Assembly: GCF_900291465.1 (NCBI RefSeq) | Contig: NZ_LT985808.1 | Coordinates: 1,001,730-1,065,729 of the forward strand | Direction: 5' to 3' | DNA: 64,000 nt | Source of the DNA: Bacteroides sp. Marseille-P3684 | GTDB taxonomy: Bacteria > Bacteroidota > Bacteroidia > Bacteroidales > Bacteroidaceae | Shown: one piece after another, positions 30,701 to 39,067 of the stretch | Layout: each line of letters begins with the position of its first letter | How positions within the stretch are numbered: position 1 is the first letter of the stretch | The notes under the pieces: generated by a model | Seen by the model: only the letters and a program-made list of their open reading frames with translations | What the model was told of the DNA's origin: nothing | Databases searched by the model: none | Translations under genes and position numbers: made by a program

Positions 30701-31420
30701 TTAAACGGCTCCCTTTCCGGTGTGGCTCACTCCGTAGCCGAACAGGGCGAAGTCACCCAGGCAGGGGTCTCCGGGGAACACTTCCGCCAATGCCTCCGTG
30801 ATGAGGCGGGCATTGCGCAGGGAGAAGGTGGGCTTCGGAATCAGACCCAGGTCGCAGGCGATGCGGCAGACATGGGTGTCGAGGGGGATGAGCAGTTCGG
30901 AGGGGGAGAAGGACTGCCAGATGCCGAAGTCGACGGGACCTTGCGGGCGGATCATCCAGCGCAGGAACATGTTGAGCTTCTTCTGCGGACTGGCGGACGA
31001 CACGCCGAGGAAGGCGCAGAGGCGTTCCATCGGTGTCCCCGGACAGGCGAGGAGGGCTTCCTCCAGGCAGTTGTAGCGGGTATAGGCTGCATGCAGTCGT
31101 TCGAAATAAGTGCGGAAAGCGGCGTAGGACAGCATGCGGTAGAAGCTGTCGCGACGGGTCGACGGTAAGTCCGTGTCCCAACGTCGGGAGAGCACGTACT
31201 GCCACGGACTGTCGCCCATCAGACGGTCCAGCTCGTCCGCCTTCTTCAGAATCTGCGTCCGTGAACCGAAGCTGAGGATGGCCGTGAGCAGTCCGCTCAC
31301 CTCGATGTCCTGCTTGCGCCGGTAGCGGTGGGGGAACTGCACGGGGTCGCCCGTGATGAAGCGTTCGTTGTGGTATTCCTCCGCCCATTGGCGGAGTCGG
31401 TCCCGGGTCAGTGCGTCCAT
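30701..31420 (-). CDS. TIGR02757/DUF2400 family protein
   Basis: From ATG at 31420 the protein has 239 aa. It matches the TIGR02757 family (RYRRKQDIEVSGLLTAILSFGSRTQIL; KKLNMFLRWMIRP; IPLDTHVCRIACDLGL; LGDFALFGYGVSH). The PLDTHVCRIA segment resembles a helix-hairpin-helix DNA glycosylase-like core, but the function is not established. A longer reading from 31540 overlaps the upstream gene and is rejected. It starts 4 bp after the stop of the CorC/HlyC-type gene, so the two form an operon. Confidence 0.88.
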   Translation of the reverse strand: MDALTRDRLRQWAEEYHNERFITGDPVQFPHRYRRKQDIEVSGLLTAILSFGSRTQILKKADELDRLMGDSPWQYVLSRRWDTDLPSTRRDSFYRMLSYAAFRTYFERLHAAYTRYNCLEEALLACPGTPMERLCAFLGVSSASPQKKLNMFLRWMIRPQGPVDFGIWQSFSPSELLIPLDTHVCRIACDLGLIPKPTFSLRNARLITEALAEVFPGDPCLGDFALFGYGVSHTGKGAV

Positions 31421-31424
31421 GACG

Positions 31425-32723
31425 TCAGCCGATGTTGCCTTGCAGGATGTTCGGCTCCACGGTGACGAGCACCTTGTCGATGCGGGCGCCGTCCATGTCG
31501 ACAATCTCGAAGTGGAATCCCTTCCAGTCGACTTTCTCACCCGACTGCGGGATGTGCTCCAACAGTTCGAGGATGAGTCCGCCCACGGTGTTGTAGGTGC
31601 TGTTGCTCTCGTAGAGGTCTTCCTGGTCGAAGTAGGAGAGGAAGTTGTAGAAGGTGCACTGTCCGTCGACCAGCCAGCTGTCGGAGTCGCTGCGCTTGAT
31701 GATTTCCGGTTCGTTGTTGCTGCCTTCGATGGTGCCCACCAGTCCGCCGAGGATGTCCTTCAGCGTGATGATGCCCTGGAAACTTCCGAACTCGTCGCAG
31801 ATGAAGGCCTGGCTCAACCGGTGTTCCTTCATCTGTTCCAGTGCCTTGTAGACACTCATGTTATCGTGGAAATAGGTGGCGGGGCGCACGGCGTCGGCGA
31901 GGGTGAACTCATCCTGGTCGAAGAGGAAGATGAGGTCCTTCAGGCCGATGATGCCCAGCATGTTGTCAAACGTACGGTCGACCACCGGATAGGTCTCGAA
32001 GAGGTTCTTCTCGAGGATGGCCTTAATCTCGTCCTTCGTGTAGTGGATGTCGAGCGCCACCGTGTCGGTGCGGTGGGTCATGAGCGAGCTGACCTTGAGG
32101 TCGCCCAGGAGGAACACCCGCTCCACGATGTCCTGCTCCACCTCCTGCACTTCGCCGTCTTCCTTTCCTTCCTGCACAATCGACTTGATTTCCTCTTCCG
32201 TCACTTTGCTCTCGGCTTCCTTGATGCCGAGCAGGTTGAACATCACCTCGGTGCTCTTCGCCAGAATCCACACGAAGGGTGCGGCGATGAGGGAGAGGAA
32301 ATACATCGGACGTGCGACGGCCTTCGAGGCTTTCTCCGCGAGGCTCAGTCCGATGCGCTTCGGTACAAGTTCACCGAAGATGATGGTCAGGTAGGTCACG
32401 AGGATGATGATGATGGTCTGTGCCGTCAGTCGGGCATAGGCGGCAGGGAAGCCGGCATCCGTCAGCAACTCGGAGAAGTCGTCGGCAAGTGTGGCACCGG
32501 AGTAGATACCGGTCAGGATGCCGATGAGGGTGATGCCGATTTGTACGGTGGAGAGGAAGCGGTCGGGGTCGTTGGCAAGTTTCAGCGCCATCTTGGCAGA
32601 CTTGCTTCCCTTCTTGAGGTCGGTCGAAAGACTCGACTTACGCGCGGAGATGACCGCTATTTCAGACATGGCAAAGACGCCGTTGAGGAGAATGAGGAGT
32701 ATGATTATGACTATTTCGTCCAT
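31425..32723 (-). CDS. CorC/HlyC-type (CNNM, DUF21-CBS) membrane protein
   Basis: Starting at ATG 32723 the protein has 432 aa. Residues about 1-190 are a DUF21 transmembrane domain (LLILLNGVFAMSEIAVISARKSSL; IIFGELVPKRIGLSLAEKAS). A CBS pair follows at about 205-330 (ETYPVVDRTFDNMLGIIGLKDLIF; SQAFICDEFGSFQGIITLKDILGGLVG), then a CorC_HlyC domain (GGLILELLEHIPQSGEKVDWKGFHFEI). Members are implicated in Mg2+ or Co2+ export and, in Bacteroidota, as GldE relatives. The gene has a long leader of roughly 190 bases containing a 12-bp stem (32806-32880) downstream of a -7 element at 32917-32924. Confidence 0.9.
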   Translation of the reverse strand: MDEIVIIILLILLNGVFAMSEIAVISARKSSLSTDLKKGSKSAKMALKLANDPDRFLSTVQIGITLIGILTGIYSGATLADDFSELLTDAGFPAAYARLTAQTIIIILVTYLTIIFGELVPKRIGLSLAEKASKAVARPMYFLSLIAAPFVWILAKSTEVMFNLLGIKEAESKVTEEEIKSIVQEGKEDGEVQEVEQDIVERVFLLGDLKVSSLMTHRTDTVALDIHYTKDEIKAILEKNLFETYPVVDRTFDNMLGIIGLKDLIFLFDQDEFTLADAVRPATYFHDNMSVYKALEQMKEHRLSQAFICDEFGSFQGIITLKDILGGLVGTIEGSNNEPEIIKRSDSDSWLVDGQCTFYNFLSYFDQEDLYESNSTYNTVGGLILELLEHIPQSGEKVDWKGFHFEIVDMDGARIDKVLVTVEPNILQGNIG

Positions 32724-32805
32724 AAAGTTTGGGTATGTTGATAGATGTGGTTCTGCTGCTTGGCTCCCGCTGCGGGGAGACGTCGGTGGGGAGGGTAAGA
32801 AATAT

Positions 32806-32880
32806 TTAGGCACGAAGCGGATAGACAATCACGGCTGCGGCGGTCCGCGTGCCATGAAGAGCTATGCACTTCGTGCCTAA
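32806..32880 (-). promoter_or_regulatory. Structured 5' leader element upstream of the CorC/HlyC-type gene
   Basis: Perfect 12-nt arms TTAGGCACGAAG and CTTCGTGCCTAA close a 75-base domain in the predicted leader. On the transcribed (-) strand the interior contains a second GC-rich hairpin (CACGCGG pairing with CCGCAGCCGTG, loop ACCG). No T-tract follows, so it is not a simple terminator. It begins about 30 bases after the expected transcription start and ends about 83 bases before the start codon. This fits a cis-acting RNA such as a metal-responsive leader, but I do not recognise a known riboswitch class. Confidence 0.5.
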
Positions 32881-32916
32881 AAGAAGATATGCGAGTGTGT
32901 TTCGTTTCATGTCGCG

Positions 32917-32924
32917 CAAATATA
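32917..32924 (-). promoter_or_regulatory. Putative -7 element of the CorC/HlyC-TIGR02757 operon
   Basis: Reads TATATTTG on the - strand, matching TAnnTTTG. It is 193 bp upstream of the start codon, which implies a long leader. Confidence 0.5.
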
Positions 32925-33000
32925 GAAAGGAAACCCATACTTCCGTAGACGGAACGAAAAACTTTTATATATTTTAAGTAAAATCATGGTGGACGGAGGC

Positions 33001-33177
33001 TTACCAGAACTTGTTGTGCTCGGCACTGTACTCAAATCCTGCCTGTGCAAGTGTGCGGATGAGGACCTGCTTGTCAAGGTGAAGGTCGTCACACAAGGCG
33101 TCGAGCGACGGGTAGCTGTCGCGCAGTTTCATGTTGATGAGGCTGTAGAGCATCATCGGGTCTTTGGGAAGTTCCAT
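33001..33177 (-). CDS. DUF4250 small protein
   Basis: A 58-aa frame from ATG at 33177 encodes MELPKDPMMLYSLINMKLRD..., then SLDALCDDLHLDKQVLIRTLAQAGFEYSAEHNKFW. This is the complete DUF4250 pattern (LPKDPMML; KLRD; SLDALCDDL; GFEY). The family is a small helical protein common in Firmicutes and Bacteroidales with no assigned function. It is unlinked to its neighbours by operon spacing. Confidence 0.9.
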   Translation of the reverse strand: MELPKDPMMLYSLINMKLRDSYPSLDALCDDLHLDKQVLIRTLAQAGFEYSAEHNKFW

Positions 33178-33267
33178 GTTGTCAGTAATGTTTAGTCGTA
33201 TACCGTTTTCTTTTCCGGGTGCAAAGTTACGGCTTTCTTCCGCTGGTTGTATCTCCGGCGGGCAGGT

Positions 33268-34353
33268 TTATTGCACATCCACCGGCACAATGGGTTGTTC
33301 CCTCACTTCATCGAGCGGTACGGCACGGTAGGCTGTACGGCTGAAGTCTATCCGGGTGAGGTCGATGCTGCGGATGGCGCTGTTGCGCATCGTGCGGTAG
33401 TAGATGACACGGTGGGTCGGGTCGGTGGCAGAGGTCCATTGGGTGGCGCTGGGCAGGTCAGGCGCCTGTTCGCCTCGTGACACTTCGATGCCGATGGGGA
33501 TGTCGAAGTTGTTCAGTATCTGGAAGCACTGACGGACGGCGCCTTCGGCTGACTTGGCACGGGGCGCAGTCGCCTGGTAGAAGGCGGCACGGACGAAGCG
33601 GGAAGGAGGGGTGACGTCACCGGGGATACCCAGGAAGCCGCTGCCGGCACCGAATTGTGACAGACGGATGCCGCCGAGCTGCTGTGCCGGGGCACTGCCG
33701 GGGAAGAGGTTGACATAGTTGTTCAGGTTGGTCAGCTGCCACTCGAAGCCGGGGGAGTTGGTGAGCACGCCCAAGGGATTCTCGTAGAAGTGCAGTTTGC
33801 CGCCGATGATTTCGAGCACGACCTGCCGTCCCGTGGGGTCGGCAAACCGCCAGTGGACGGTCGAGGCACGCGGGTCGATGGCGACGACGTGTACCCCTTC
33901 GAGGGCAGTCTTCACCTCATCGACCGTGGCGCAGCTGCCCAGAATCCAGCTCACCAGTTGCAGGTCGGCGATGCTCGTCTGCCGATGACGGGCGTCATAC
34001 GTCTCATAAGCTCCGTAGCCCGGGAAGTAGAACAGCCCGGCAGAGAGTCCCTTCTCGTTCAGCCCTTCGGCAACGAACTCCTTTTGCTCCACGGCAAGCC
34101 CCACGTAACCGTAACGGGCACGGAAGGACATCCCGTCGGTCGTGCCGCCGGGGACGTAAGACTGCTGTGCATAGCCTCGTGGGACAATGACATACTGGCT
34201 GTTCAGGTCGCTTCCGCCCCATTCGATGGTACGTGCCAGGATAGGCAGGCTGTCGGCGGTGTGCAGTGTGATTCCGGTACAGGCGTGTGCCGGACGAGGC
34301 AGGAATACTCCGCACAGGAGTCCTGCCAACAGGAGATGGATGAGTCGCTTCAT
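33268..34353 (-). CDS. Choloylglycine-hydrolase-like (C59/Ntn) amidase, secreted
   Basis: From ATG at 34353 the protein has 361 aa. A signal peptide (MKRLIHLLLAGLLCGV...RPAHA) ends immediately before Cys25, which would become the N-terminal nucleophile of this Ntn-hydrolase family after cleavage. The substrate-pocket Arg is in LARTIEWG, Asn in GLNEKGLSAGLFYFP and in LTNSPGFEWQLTNLNNY. The family contains bile salt hydrolases, penicillin V acylases and N-acyl-homoserine-lactone or acyl-amino-acid amidases. The position usually held by Asp (RNMDxE / RTMDW) is Glu here (RTIEW), so bile-salt specificity should not be assumed. An in-frame start at 34398 adds a non-signal leader and is not used. 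Confidence 0.88.
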   Translation of the reverse strand: MKRLIHLLLAGLLCGVFLPRPAHACTGITLHTADSLPILARTIEWGGSDLNSQYVIVPRGYAQQSYVPGGTTDGMSFRARYGYVGLAVEQKEFVAEGLNEKGLSAGLFYFPGYGAYETYDARHRQTSIADLQLVSWILGSCATVDEVKTALEGVHVVAIDPRASTVHWRFADPTGRQVVLEIIGGKLHFYENPLGVLTNSPGFEWQLTNLNNYVNLFPGSAPAQQLGGIRLSQFGAGSGFLGIPGDVTPPSRFVRAAFYQATAPRAKSAEGAVRQCFQILNNFDIPIGIEVSRGEQAPDLPSATQWTSATDPTHRVIYYRTMRNSAIRSIDLTRIDFSRTAYRAVPLDEVREQPIVPVDVQ

Positions 34354-34494
34354 AGACAGAGTTTTCGCAATACTAGCCAACTTCCGTCGAACAAGCAACT
34401 TTCCGGCAGAGAATTACGCTATAATCACCTTTGTTAAGTTTAAATGTTGACAAACCCGCGTCCCGTTGTCCCTTGCCGTCGGTCAACGTCCGGG

Positions 34495-35457
34495 CTATTC
34501 CGGTTGCACGTCGTTGGGCGAGGGCAGCTCCTTCCAGCCGGCACCGAACGTGTCGTAGGCATCGGTCACGACTACGAAGGCGTCGGGGTCGACCTCCTTG
34601 ATCTTCAGTTTGATGCCCGTGACCTCCTTGTAGCTCACCACGAGGAAGAGCATTTCCTTGTCCTCCTGTGTGTAGAGTCCGCTGCTCTTGATGTAGGTAG
34701 CCGTGCGGTCGAGGTCCTTGAGGATGTACTGTCGCAAGGCTTCCTGGTGCTTCTGGCTGATGACGAAGATGAGCTTGTCGTTCTTGGCGCCGTTTATCAT
34801 GTAGGCGATGACGCGTGAGATGATGAAGATGGAGATGAGCGAGTAGAGCGAGAGGTGCCATGAGGGCTGGCTGACATCGTCCGCGCTGCCGATGCCGAAG
34901 CCGATGACCACCAGTCCGAAGCAGACCACTGTCCCGTCGACGAGCAGGATGGCATTGGAGAAGCGGATGTGGGCGTATTTCTGCAGGAGCATCCCGACGA
35001 TGTCACTTCCGCCTGTCGTCGCCTGGTTGCGCACGACGATGCCCGTCCCGATACCGATGACGGCAGCGCCGATGACGGCGGTGAGCATCAGATGGTCGCT
35101 CATGTTGAGGCTGCCTCCCAGCAGCTGTGCCGGGTCAAGCTGTTCCAGTGCCTCCTGTGTGGGATAGACGAGGCGCGACATGATGTTCATGAGAAGCGGG
35201 GTGATGAGGGCGGCGGCGATGGTACGCGTGCCCAGCTTGGCACCCAGCAGGAGCACCGAGAGGATGAGCAGCGGAATGTCGAACATATAGCCGAAGGTAC
35301 CCACCTGGATGGAGGGGAATAGGTTGTGGAGCACGATGCTGGCTCCATAGACACCGCCGGGGACGATGTTGTAGGGATTGATAAAGAAGACGAACCCGGC
35401 AGCGAGAATGGTACATCCCAACAGGATGTTGACCCATGCACGAACTGTTTTCTTCAT
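34495..35457 (-). CDS. YitT family membrane protein (DUF161/DUF2179)
   Basis: From ATG at 35457 the protein has 320 aa. Five or six hydrophobic helices cover about residues 8-225 (ILLGCTILAAGFVFFINPYNIVPGGVYG; TGGSDIVGMLLQKY), followed by a soluble DUF2179 domain (NDKLIFVISQKHQEALRQYILKDLDRTATYI; LVVSYKEVTGIKLKIKEVDPDAFVVVTDAYDTFGAGW). The role of the family is unknown. The 5' side carries the second copy of the 68-bp palindromic repeat. Confidence 0.9.
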   Translation of the reverse strand: MKKTVRAWVNILLGCTILAAGFVFFINPYNIVPGGVYGASIVLHNLFPSIQVGTFGYMFDIPLLILSVLLLGAKLGTRTIAAALITPLLMNIMSRLVYPTQEALEQLDPAQLLGGSLNMSDHLMLTAVIGAAVIGIGTGIVVRNQATTGGSDIVGMLLQKYAHIRFSNAILLVDGTVVCFGLVVIGFGIGSADDVSQPSWHLSLYSLISIFIISRVIAYMINGAKNDKLIFVISQKHQEALRQYILKDLDRTATYIKSSGLYTQEDKEMLFLVVSYKEVTGIKLKIKEVDPDAFVVVTDAYDTFGAGWKELPSPNDVQPE

Positions 35458-35588
35458 ATTGCTTATATTTATGCAGCAAATATACGAAAGATTCTTATCC
35501 GCGGATGGATTTGGCAGGAATTTATTGCCGATGGAGGGGATTCTTTCAGCCCGGGTTTTCCGTCGTGGCGTACGGATGGGTCGCCACG

Positions 35589-35656
35589 CTCGTACGGACG
35601 CGTCGGTACGACGGTGCGGACACGTCCGCACGACGCTACGGACAGGCCCGTACGAG
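35589..35656 (-). repeat. 68-bp palindromic intergenic repeat, copy B
   Basis: CTCGTACGGAC (35589-35599) and GCCCGTACGAG (35646-35656) are near-perfect inverted arms (10 of 11). The element has the same 68-bp length as copy A and aligns with its reverse complement, sharing ACGACGGTGCGGACACGTC at the centre. It lies between the CCA-adding enzyme gene and the YitT gene. Confidence 0.75.
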
Positions 35657-35717
35657 GGTGCTCAAAAAGAGGTGGTTACAAAAGCTTTTTCCGGAAGTCG
35701 GGTTTTCTGCTATCGGC

Positions 35718-37157
35718 TTACTGTGCCTTCACGGGGGTCAGCCCCATCTTGGCAGCTTTCTCCAGCATGTAGGCATAGGCGGCATCGTGCTCGTTGGGGA
35801 TGATGCCGTCGAGGATGGCGTCCTTGATGGAGCTTTTCAGCGAGCCGATTTCCCGGCAGGGCTGGAGGTTGAATACCTCCATGATTTCTTCGCCCGTCAC
35901 GGGGGGCTGGAAGTTGCGGATGCGGTCGCGCTCCTCCAGGTCCTTCAGCTTTTGGCGGACGAGCTTGAAGTTGTCGAGGAAACGTTGCTTGCGTGTCTGG
36001 TTCTTCGAGGTGATGTCCGCCTCGCAGAGGGTCATCAGGTCGTCGATGTCGTCGCCCGCTTCGAACAGCAGACGGCGCACGGCAGAGTCGGTCACCTCGT
36101 CGTCCGCAATGACGATGGGGCGCATGTGGAGGCTCACGAGCTTCTGGACATACTTCATCTTCTCGTTCATGGGGAGCTTCATGCGGCGGAAGAGGTCGGG
36201 AATCATCCGTTCGCCGATATAATTATGGTTGTGGAACGTCCAGCCGATGCGGGGTTCCCAGCGTTTGGTGCGTGGCTTGGCGATGTCGTGGAGCAGTGCC
36301 GCCCAGCGCAGCCACAGGTTGTCCGTGACGCGGGAGATGTTGTCGAGTACCTCCAGCGTGTGGTAGAAGTTGTCCTTATGGGCGCGTCCGTTGACCGTCT
36401 CCACTCCCTGCAGGGCGACGAACTCGGGGAAGATGAGTTCCAGCAGTCCGCAGCGGTCCAGGTCGACGAAGCCTTTCGACGGGACGGGAGAGAGGATGAT
36501 TTTGTTCAGCTCGTCGGCGATGCGCTCCCGGGAGATGATGTTGATGCGTTCGCGGTTGCGCGACAACGCCTCGAAGGTCTCGTCGTCGATGTGGAAGTTC
36601 AGCTGGGTGGCAAAGCGGACGCAGCGCATCATCCGCAGCGGGTCATCGCTGAAGGTGATGTCGGGGTCGAGCGGCGTCCGGATGAGCTTGTCGCGCAGGT
36701 CTTCCAGTCCGCCGAAGGGGTCCACCAGTTCGCCGTACCGCTGCCTGTTGAGACAGACTGCCAGGGCGTTGATGGTGAAGTCGCGGCGGTTCTGGTCGTC
36801 CTCCAGTGTCCCGTCCTCGACGACGGGTTTGCGGGAATCATGGGTGTAGGATTCGCGGCGTGCACCGACGAACTCCACTTCCGTACCGTGGTATTTCACC
36901 TGTGCCGTACCGAAGTTGCGGAACACGGACACGTGTGCCCCCTTGCCCAATTTCCGTCCCAGCGCTTCCGCCATGGCAATGCCGCTGCCCACGACCACCA
37001 CGTCGATGTCCTTGGATGGACGCTCCAGAAAGAGGTCGCGCACGTAGCCGCCCACGGCATAACATTCTAGTCCCAGTTCGTCGGCTGTCTCTGATATTGT
37101 ATGGAAGATAGGGGCCTTGAAGCGGTCTTTCAGGTCCTCTTGTGTCAGTTCAATCAT
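35718..37157 (-). CDS. cca: CCA-adding enzyme / tRNA nucleotidyltransferase with HD domain
   Basis: From ATG at 37157 the protein has 479 aa. The class II nucleotidyltransferase head is clear: AVGGYVRDLFLERPSKDIDVVVVG with the metal-binding DxD, then RRDFTINALAV and DDPLRMMRCVRFATQLNF. A C-terminal HD domain contains LLHDIAKPRTKRW and HNHNYIGERM. It adds or repairs the tRNA 3' CCA end; an HD domain is common in the bacterial A-adding/CCA branch. It is divergent from the small lipoprotein gene at 37277. Confidence 0.92.
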   Translation of the reverse strand: MIELTQEDLKDRFKAPIFHTISETADELGLECYAVGGYVRDLFLERPSKDIDVVVVGSGIAMAEALGRKLGKGAHVSVFRNFGTAQVKYHGTEVEFVGARRESYTHDSRKPVVEDGTLEDDQNRRDFTINALAVCLNRQRYGELVDPFGGLEDLRDKLIRTPLDPDITFSDDPLRMMRCVRFATQLNFHIDDETFEALSRNRERINIISRERIADELNKIILSPVPSKGFVDLDRCGLLELIFPEFVALQGVETVNGRAHKDNFYHTLEVLDNISRVTDNLWLRWAALLHDIAKPRTKRWEPRIGWTFHNHNYIGERMIPDLFRRMKLPMNEKMKYVQKLVSLHMRPIVIADDEVTDSAVRRLLFEAGDDIDDLMTLCEADITSKNQTRKQRFLDNFKLVRQKLKDLEERDRIRNFQPPVTGEEIMEVFNLQPCREIGSLKSSIKDAILDGIIPNEHDAAYAYMLEKAAKMGLTPVKAQ

Positions 37158-37242
37158 CGTCTTTGCTTCTAGTGGTTTGGGTTTGGTGGCGCAAAAATAC
37201 ATCTTTTTGCCTGTATCGTAGGTAAGTGCCCTGAAGATTTTC

Positions 37243-37250
37243 TATTTTTG
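37243..37250 (+). promoter_or_regulatory. Putative -7 element of the small lipoprotein gene
   Basis: TATTTTTG, 26 bp before the ATG at 37277; a short leader would result. No -33 TTTG at the usual spacing. Confidence 0.4.
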
Positions 37251-37276
37251 CCGCCGGAACCAATCAATCACAGCAG

Positions 37277-38095
37277 ATGAAACATACCTTATTAATAAGC
37301 TGCATCGCCGTCCTCCTGATGGCATGCGGCAGCGACGACAAGAAGGCGCAGGTGTACCTGGAGCGCGCCGGGCAACTGTTCTCCCAGGGGGCATACAGCG
37401 AGGCAAAGTCACAAATCGACAGCATCCGCACGCTCTATCCCAAGGCGTTCGACACGCGCAAGGAGGCCATCAAGCTCATGCGTCAGATTGAGCTGGAGGA
37501 GCAGGGGCGGACACTTGCCTACCTGGACAGTGCCTACCGTGCCAAGCAGGCGGAGCTGGACTCCATCAAGGGCGCTTATGTGCTGGAAAAGGACACCGCC
37601 TATCAGGAAGTGGGCAACTATTTCAGCCCTTCCCAGACGGTGGAGCGGAACCTCAACCGCACCTTCCTCCGTGCACAGGTGAGCGAGCAGGGAGTCATGA
37701 GCCTGACGTCCATCTATTGCGGCAGGACGAACATCCATCACACCGCCATCAAGGTCAGTGCCGGCGACACCTTTGCACAGACTCCCCCGTCGAAGGACAT
37801 CTATGAGACGACCGACCTGGGTTGGAAGATTGAGAAGGCGGACTACGTGCTGGGGCAGGACAGCAGCGTGATAGACTTCATCGTGATGCACGCCGACGCT
37901 CCCGTCCGTGTGGAGTTCCTCGGCGACCGCAACTACAAGATGGCGCTTCCCGCCTCCGACCGCAAGGCCATAGCCGACGTCTACCGGCTGGCACAGGTGC
38001 TCTCCGCCATGGAAGAAATACGGAAGGAGCAGAAGGAAGCCAACCTGAAGAAAGAGTTCATCCGTCGGAAGATGGAAGAGGACGCGGCTGAATAG
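37277..38095 (+). CDS. Lipoprotein of unknown function with TPR-like N-terminal region
   Basis: The 272-aa protein starts with a lipoprotein signal (Cys17 in LLMACGS). Residues about 24-75 look like a tetratricopeptide helix pair (QVYLERAGQLFSQGAYSEAKSQIDSIRTLYPKA), then a charged coiled-coil segment and a probable beta domain (about 115-230). The C-terminus is a highly charged helix (EEIRKEQKEANLKKEFIRRKMEED). I do not recognise a named family. It converges on the ABC transporter operon with only 9 bp between stops. Confidence 0.75.
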   Translation: MKHTLLISCIAVLLMACGSDDKKAQVYLERAGQLFSQGAYSEAKSQIDSIRTLYPKAFDTRKEAIKLMRQIELEEQGRTLAYLDSAYRAKQAELDSIKGAYVLEKDTAYQEVGNYFSPSQTVERNLNRTFLRAQVSEQGVMSLTSIYCGRTNIHHTAIKVSAGDTFAQTPPSKDIYETTDLGWKIEKADYVLGQDSSVIDFIVMHADAPVRVEFLGDRNYKMALPASDRKAIADVYRLAQVLSAMEEIRKEQKEANLKKEFIRRKMEEDAAE

Positions 38096-38104
38096 TCCGT
38101 CCGT

Positions 38105-38962
38105 CTAGCGCCTTCCGTCCTTGGGTATCCAGCTGTCGACCAGCTCCCGGTGGGTCTTCATCCATTCACGGACGGCGTCTTTCTCCGTCCGTTTCGTGTC
38201 GTTGATGGCACGCATCAGGGAGCTGATGTCCTTGTCCTCCAAGTGGATGTTGCGGATGATGGCTGCGGCGTAGGGATGGTCGTGGCTGAAGCCCCGCCGC
38301 GCTATGCTGTGTATCTGTTCCGCTTCACCATAGACGTTCTTGGGGTCCTTGAGGAACTTCAGGTCAAAGCGGTCGAACTTCCAGTGCGGTGTCCAGCCCG
38401 TCACGACAATCCACTTCTGCTGGTCGATGGCCTTCTTCAGCAGGGCAGTCATGGCTGGTCCGCTGGAGTAGAGCAGCTTGTAGTCCAGTCCGTAGTCGGT
38501 GAGTGCTGTCTCGCTGCAGCGCATCAGTCCCGTCCCTGCATCAATGCCGACAATTTCCCCTCCGAAGCGTTCCTTGTGTGCATTCAGCTCTTCCAGGGAG
38601 TTGATGGTGACGTACGTCGGTACGACCAGTCCGATGCGTGCACTGTCGTACACCTGTCCGAGCATCTCCAGCCGGTCGCCGTATTTCTCGAAGTAGTCGG
38701 CATGCGTGACGGGAAGCCAGCTGTCCATGAACACGTCCGCCTTCCCCCTTGCCAGTGCGGTGAAGACGGGTGCGATGTCGGCGTTGAGTATTTCCACCTG
38801 GAATCCCTGTTCCGTGAGTATTTCCTTGGTCAGATGGGTGATGGCGATGCCTTCCGCCCAGTTGCCGTAAGCGATGCGTATCTTGTTTTGGGTCAGTCTG
38901 CCGCAGGCTGCCAGCAACAGGCAGGCGCACAGCACGACAGTCCCGATGAGTCGTTTTTCCAT
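38105..38962 (-). CDS. Glycine betaine/proline-type ABC substrate-binding lipoprotein
   Basis: The 285-aa protein has a lipobox (Cys20 in LLAACG) and the OpuAC/ProX fold: KIRIAYGNWAEGIAITHLTKEILTEQGFQVEIL, FMDSWLPVTHADYFEKYGD, GIDAGTGLMRCSETAL and WIVVTGWTPHWKFDRFDLKFLKDPKNVYG. The Trp residues at these positions normally build the aromatic cage for the quaternary ammonium group, supporting a betaine-like ligand. It is the last gene of the porin-ATPase-permease-binding protein operon. Confidence 0.9.
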   Translation of the reverse strand: MEKRLIGTVVLCACLLLAACGRLTQNKIRIAYGNWAEGIAITHLTKEILTEQGFQVEILNADIAPVFTALARGKADVFMDSWLPVTHADYFEKYGDRLEMLGQVYDSARIGLVVPTYVTINSLEELNAHKERFGGEIVGIDAGTGLMRCSETALTDYGLDYKLLYSSGPAMTALLKKAIDQQKWIVVTGWTPHWKFDRFDLKFLKDPKNVYGEAEQIHSIARRGFSHDHPYAAAIIRNIHLEDKDISSLMRAINDTKRTEKDAVREWMKTHRELVDSWIPKDGRR

Positions 38963-39067
38963 AATAGCTTTTGTCTTTTAGAAGTTTTGCAAGTACTCGC
39001 CTTGCCGTTTGACAAGGCGTCGGTAAAGAAGCCGACAGGGAGAAAGCCCTCCCGGTCGGGACCCTTG

